Below, one piece after another: positions 61,201-64,000 of a DNA stretch of 64,000 bases. This stretch comes from Yamadazyma tenuis. Taxonomy: Eukaryota; Ascomycota; Pichiomycetes; Serinales; Debaryomycetaceae. The notes below the pieces were generated by a model, which did no database searches, was not told where the DNA came from, and saw only the letters and a program-made list of their open reading frames with translations. The stretch lies in contig NC_089462.1 in NCBI RefSeq assembly GCF_029203305.1, positions 1 through 64,000 of the forward strand, given 5' to 3'. Every line of letters starts with the position of its first letter. Positions within the stretch are counted from its first letter, which is position 1. The translations under genes were made by a program, and so were the position numbers.

Positions 61201-62159
61201 TGGAAAAAGTTTCTTCCGTTGATATCAAACTTGTCGTATAACAAGTTGTCGGTAGACAAATTGTTCTCTTTGATAAACGAGTCTAATAAACCAAACACCA
61301 AATCAATACACCCGATGGCGTTCAGAATCGTCAATTTACCCAACAAAGTGATCAAGAACTTCAAATTCTTCTTTTCTTTAGGGATTCTTTCCAATTTTGA
61401 GAGTAACCCCTTGGGGTCGTCACTGGCTATCAAGTCTTTGAAACTCGTCAAGAACAAGGAATCGAAACTGCTGTTAATGGCGTCCATGGTCTTTTTGTCT
61501 TTCACGGCAGCAACACTTTGGGTGGTTGAAACAGGTGTTTTGGAAGCAAAATCATGGTAACTAAGCTGGTTCAATAGGTTGTTAATCAAATCAAGATTCT
61601 TGTGCAAGTCGATTTCATTGGCAAAAGGTAGAGCATTAACTCTAGTAGACAAGTAAACTTCCTTATTGTTGCTTGGTAAGTTAACAAGTTGGCTCTGCAA
61701 GTGAGTATTGGATAAGTTGGTTAACGAAACCATCTTTTTGTCCAACTTCTTTAAGATTTTGACAAACCCCTTGTGGTTCAACTCTCCAAACCACTTCAAG
61801 TTTCTGAAGAAGTTCTTCAACTCCAAGAGAATCGAGATGATTTCATCCAACTCATCGTTGGAGTCGATCTGGTGATGGATCTTGTTTTGGCTAAAGTTCA
61901 ACAAGTTGATGATCTTGTTCAACCTACGGTTGTACTCATCAAATTTGGTACTGTAGAAAGTATCAACCTTTTCGATATTCCCATCCAACTGATAGAAGAA
62001 CTGGGTCAAGATGGAATTGACCATGTCACTGATTTCCATCTCAGACGGATTGAAGTCATAGTCGATGTTCTTGATGATTTTTTTCAAGTTCTTATAGTTC
62101 ATGTAGAAAATCGACCATTCGGGGATCTGATGAGATAAGAACGTCTTTCCAAACTTCAT
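58245..62159 (-). CDS. GDE1: Glycerophosphocholine phosphodiesterase Gde1 (SPX-ankyrin-GDPD)
   Basis: 1304 residues. The N-terminal SPX domain (about 1-160) starts MKFGKTFLSHQIPEWSIFYMNYKNLKK, which in this family senses inositol pyrophosphates. Ankyrin repeats lie at about 390-640 (RTPLHYASQYGIKDMVKLIL, NETALYIAAKLNLPEVVEFLL). A C2-like beta domain follows at about 700-890. The catalytic GDPD begins near 905: HRG in VIGHRGLGKN, ENT, EFDVQLTKD, PVIYHD, then FNIEVKYP and LSSFHPDVC after a charged 110-residue insertion. The catalytic residues are present, which separates it from the inactive homologue Pho81. It hydrolyses glycerophosphocholine for phosphate and choline. It is divergent from CAR1. 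Confidence 0.96.
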   Translation of the reverse strand: MKFGKTFLSHQIPEWSIFYMNYKNLKKIIKNIDYDFNPSEMEISDMVNSILTQFFYQLDGNIEKVDTFYSTKFDEYNRRLNKIINLLNFSQNKIHHQIDSNDELDEIISILLELKNFFRNLKWFGELNHKGFVKILKKLDKKMVSLTNLSNTHLQSQLVNLPSNNKEVYLSTRVNALPFANEIDLHKNLDLINNLLNQLSYHDFASKTPVSTTQSVAAVKDKKTMDAINSSFDSLFLTSFKDLIASDDPKGLLSKLERIPKEKKNLKFLITLLGKLTILNAIGCIDLVFGLLDSFIKENNLSTDNLLYDKFDINGRNFFHLLVVSYGKQQLSDAEDSRKASINQKLIPGENNNINKLYLSNSGIDGNNLKPIILSGFEYILEKISAGSGLHNLKFLLNAKDNYLRTPLHYASQYGIKDMVKLILSYLFKWNLINNSLAIDDNKFWVDQENLTPIHLSIIGKHPKTTEYLLIYSNTDRLTCSNLLLLAVRLNSPEILSHLIKLGRININYTDFEHNNETALYIAAKLNLPEVVEFLLNNSANPEIGEMIFGWTPIFVAASEGFESVVNILLQHNCHYDLVDESGWLPMEHASLRGHLAVADLLKPKNEQLLFYDISNHENNLQRVPASSIQNPTSNALLLDDSLVMSSTSSIDILPESNKNAVNEVYKQLKQFDNSSQISVDSTANQKSRSKSPMNVKRIKPIKSFGHTYLNNDESLVLITLGTTDLRDDKKPIELNDISLAKTYITELDTALSLVITCRNKLNNESIEPPVVIDLPLEDHHGSATDPITFKLTNNLTSSDVIVTFDIVPTYQYNQNPDVVLPLNKEETILGRAVALLGDVYTNVGPKLRSLHSVVTSPIIESRTLNVLGSVRFEFLCVKSFNHPNMKIGRTDTYWKQLVSTRVIGHRGLGKNVSNKKSLQLGENTVESFIAAASLGASYVEFDVQLTKDSVPVIYHDFLVAESGVDIPMHTLTAEQFLHLNDNEPYSNHKKQWTPSRTNSPLELADTNGTEVTSLSLNSPSVQSPKIQPYAMDDEILSKRSRSKGAYKSVPNMAKNHHLHQSFSHGDHESDDDLERELQDQHSRRMKLTKTWKDKGFKGNARGLSIASDFVTLKDLFRKLPRNVGFNIEVKYPMLDEAQEESMGDIAYDVNHYVDTILQVVYDENLTGRDIILSSFHPDVCLMLSLKQPTIPILYLTEAGTHSMADIRASSLQNAIRFAKKWNLLGIVSAAETLVKTPRLAQVIKSSGLVCVTYGVLNNSPENCKIQMKAGVDAVIVDSVLAVREGIRKDVEKANSESEASSVY

Positions 62160-63094
62160 GGTGGTTTTCTTTACAGGCGAAGGGTTGTCGAAAGAAGAGT
62201 TTGTGGAGGTTATGTATCACTTATAGAGAGCCAATAGTGACGACAATGGGTGGGGAAGCACGGGGGAACGGTAAACAAATCTGGTCCTGGGATTAGAAAC
62301 ACCCACTGAAAAATCCAATGATCGAGTAGGCTCAGTTATTTTGGGTCAAAATTCGGGTGACGGGTTGGTGCTACGTCGCTAGTGGGGTACGAGTCGACGA
62401 GTCACAGGATAACCTGTTTATTAGGGTTGAACGAACAAATTGTAGGGGGAATTTTCGCAGTTTAGTATGCGGCATGGCCACCGCGTGGAACCAACGGCTG
62501 CCAACATGAATGCGACACCACGAGGGCCTAATTTATTAAACTTTATTGGTCGATAGAGGGCGGAGACGGTCGTAAGTGGGACCAGAAGAATGGCACCCAC
62601 TAGGAGAACACATAGAGATATAGACAGAGAATCAGTCGAAGGTTTTCAGAGAAAACAAACATATAGCTGAGGAGACGGAGACCCCGACATTTTGGTGTTG
62701 TGCGACATGGGTCATGGTACCCCCCATGACATGGACGATGAGCTATTGACATATCGCGCAGTCGATCGGCTGCCGCGACATCTTTATAAACAACTGCAGC
62801 AGTCTAATACCAGTCACACAAATCACCGCCGTCACCACAGTACTGTACCCCACCTGGTATCAGAATTGGTACCAATAAGCACCCCTCGCAGTCAGGCTCA
62901 GCGCTCTTCTCTCGGTCACTTGCCTATCGCACCGACCTCGTCGTTTCGGGAGCTTTGTGTCACCATCGCCCCTCTCTTTGTGTCACGAAATCCACATTTG
63001 TCGCGGTTGGTTGCCATACACAAACAGCTCCAGCACTGATAAACACTTATAAATACCGCTGTTTCCCACCCCTGTGGTACAAATTACCCTTATT
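62160..63094. promoter_or_regulatory. Divergent GDE1/CAR1 promoter region
   Basis: 935 bp. A TATA-like TTATAAATA lies near 63046-63055, about 45 bp before the CAR1 ATG, and TTTATAAAC lies near 62781-62789. Several GATAA words (e.g. GGATAACC near 62408, GATAAAC near 63038) are compatible with nitrogen control of arginase. No clear CACGTG Pho4 site was seen on the GDE1 side. The frame at 62692-63039 is not supported as a gene. Confidence 0.4.
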
Positions 63095-64000
63095 ATGTCT
63101 GACGGTACGTATCCCACTGCTTCATAAACCCCAAGCCAACCACTAACACCACTAGTCATATACAAATACCACCCTCACAAAAAGGCCACCATCATCACCG
63201 CTCCATTCTCCGGAGGACAACCAAAAGGAGGAGTCGAATTAGGCCCAGAATACATTTTGAACTCCGGGTTCGCCAAGCAGATTCAAGACCTTGGCTGGGA
63301 CGTCGAGATAACTCATCCCTTGGAAGGTACCGATTTTGAAGCTGCCAAAAATGATGAAAAGGACTCATTTGGGGTCAAAAACGCCAAAATCGTCCTGGAT
63401 TGCAACCGTAAAATCTTTGCTGCCGTCCACACAAGTTTACAAAATCAAAGATTACCCATAACTATCGGAGGTGACCACTCAATCGGAACCGGTACTTTGT
63501 TGGGAGCTTTAACCAACAACGAGGACACATGCATTTTGTGGATCGATGCCCATGCCGATATCAACTCGCCCAAAACTACCGGGTCCGGCAACTTGCACGG
63601 GTGTCCCGTGTCGTTCTTGATGGGAATCGACAGAGAAAGCTACCCTCCTGAGTTTGACTGGATTCCTACTGTGTTGAAATCCAACCGCATTGCATACATT
63701 GGATTAAGAGACGTGGACTCGGGAGAAAAAAAGATCTTGCGGGACCACAACATCCCAGCCTTCTCCATGTACCACATTGACAAGTACGGGATTGGGAAGG
63801 TGGTGGAGATGGCCTTGCAAAAAATCAACCCCAACATGGACTTTCCCATTCACTTGAGTTATGACGTGGATGCCATTGACCCAAGCTTTGTGCCTGCCAC
63901 TGGAACTAGAGTGGAAGGAGGTTTAACGTTGAGAGAAGGTTTGTTTGTGGCTGAGGAAGTCGCAGCCACCGGGTTGTTGAGCTCGATAGACATTGTGGAA
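63095..64000 (+). CDS. CAR1: Arginase (partial at window edge; intron 63105-63155)
   Basis: Exon 1 (63095-63104) encodes MSD plus one base; exon 2 starts at 63156 and continues past the window end. The joined start reads MSDVIYKYHPHKKATIITAPFSGGQPKGGVELGP. Manganese-binding motifs of the arginase/ureohydrolase family are present: GGDHSIG, DAHADINSP and SYDVDAIDPSFVPATGTRVEGG. The enzyme hydrolyses arginine to ornithine and urea in the cytosol. About 285 of the usual 320-330 residues are present; the last part is outside the window. The stop codon and 3' end cannot be assessed. Confidence 0.94.
63105..63155 (+). other. CAR1 intron (51 nt)
   Basis: Donor GTACGT at 63105-63110, branch point CACTAAC at 63141-63147, and acceptor CTAG ending at 63155. 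It is phase 1. Reading through the donor meets TAA at 63125 in frame 3 nt beyond TTCA, so splicing is needed for a full product. Confidence 0.85.

Noticed and set aside
62692..63039. 115-codon frame in the GDE1/CAR1 promoter
   Set aside because: Composition like random sequence, no domain, and it would occupy the CAR1 promoter.

Overview
The window reads as the left end of a chromosome from an ascomycete budding yeast (Saccharomycotina). It opens with about 2.25 kb of a 24-bp tandem repeat whose C-rich strand runs 5' to 3' from the end, as a left telomere should. It then carries compact yeast genes with few, short introns (GT(A/G)YGT or GTAAGT donors, TACTAAC-like branch points). In-frame CTG codons are absent from highly expressed genes: I found none in URA7 or RPL43 on reading them codon by codon. 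Together with the gene content this suggests the CUG-Ser clade (Debaryomycetaceae and relatives), but I could not prove the genetic code. If CUG is Ser, the few Leu read from CTG should be Ser.

Layout. 1-2247: telomere. 2248-14375: subtelomere with one large GPI-anchored PA14/GLEYA-type adhesin transcribed towards the telomere, a tandem pair of MNN1-family mannosyltransferase genes (the telomere-proximal copy lacks its membrane anchor), and long gene-poor spacers holding diverged duplicated segments. 14376-20507: an accessory metabolic block consisting of a hybrid C2H2/Zn2Cys6 transcription factor, a small class-D-like beta-carbonic anhydrase/COS-hydrolase-type protein, a DszC/SfnB-type flavin monooxygenase and a DUR3-type solute symporter. 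The two enzyme genes are divergent and share a 200-bp promoter with two Met31/32-like ACTGTGG sites. I read this block as a candidate sulfur (perhaps also nitrogen) scavenging cluster; that function is an inference.

20693-64000: conserved core genes. They are SHE10/OSW7-like, a small related membrane protein, GUT1, UAP1, ECM33, BUD4 (with a 251-nt 5' intron), an MFS DHA1 transporter, FIP1, TIF5, CSN12, a JSN1/PUF2-type Puf protein, GRR1, an unrecognised intron-containing gene, RPL43 (intron splitting the start codon), VPS25, URA7, two metallothioneins, EMC2, an unrecognised helical protein, RSM26, TIP41, GDE1 and the first part of arginase CAR1, which runs off the right edge.

Most core neighbours look like ordinary yeast gene packing with no common pathway. 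Exceptions are cell-wall/glycan functions (adhesin, MNN1 pair, ECM33, UAP1), the tandem metallothioneins, and the accessory block. Start codons below were set at ATG; several long frames could be extended upstream only through TTG/GTG/CTG codons and were trimmed. All calls come from reading the sequence; no database search was run.
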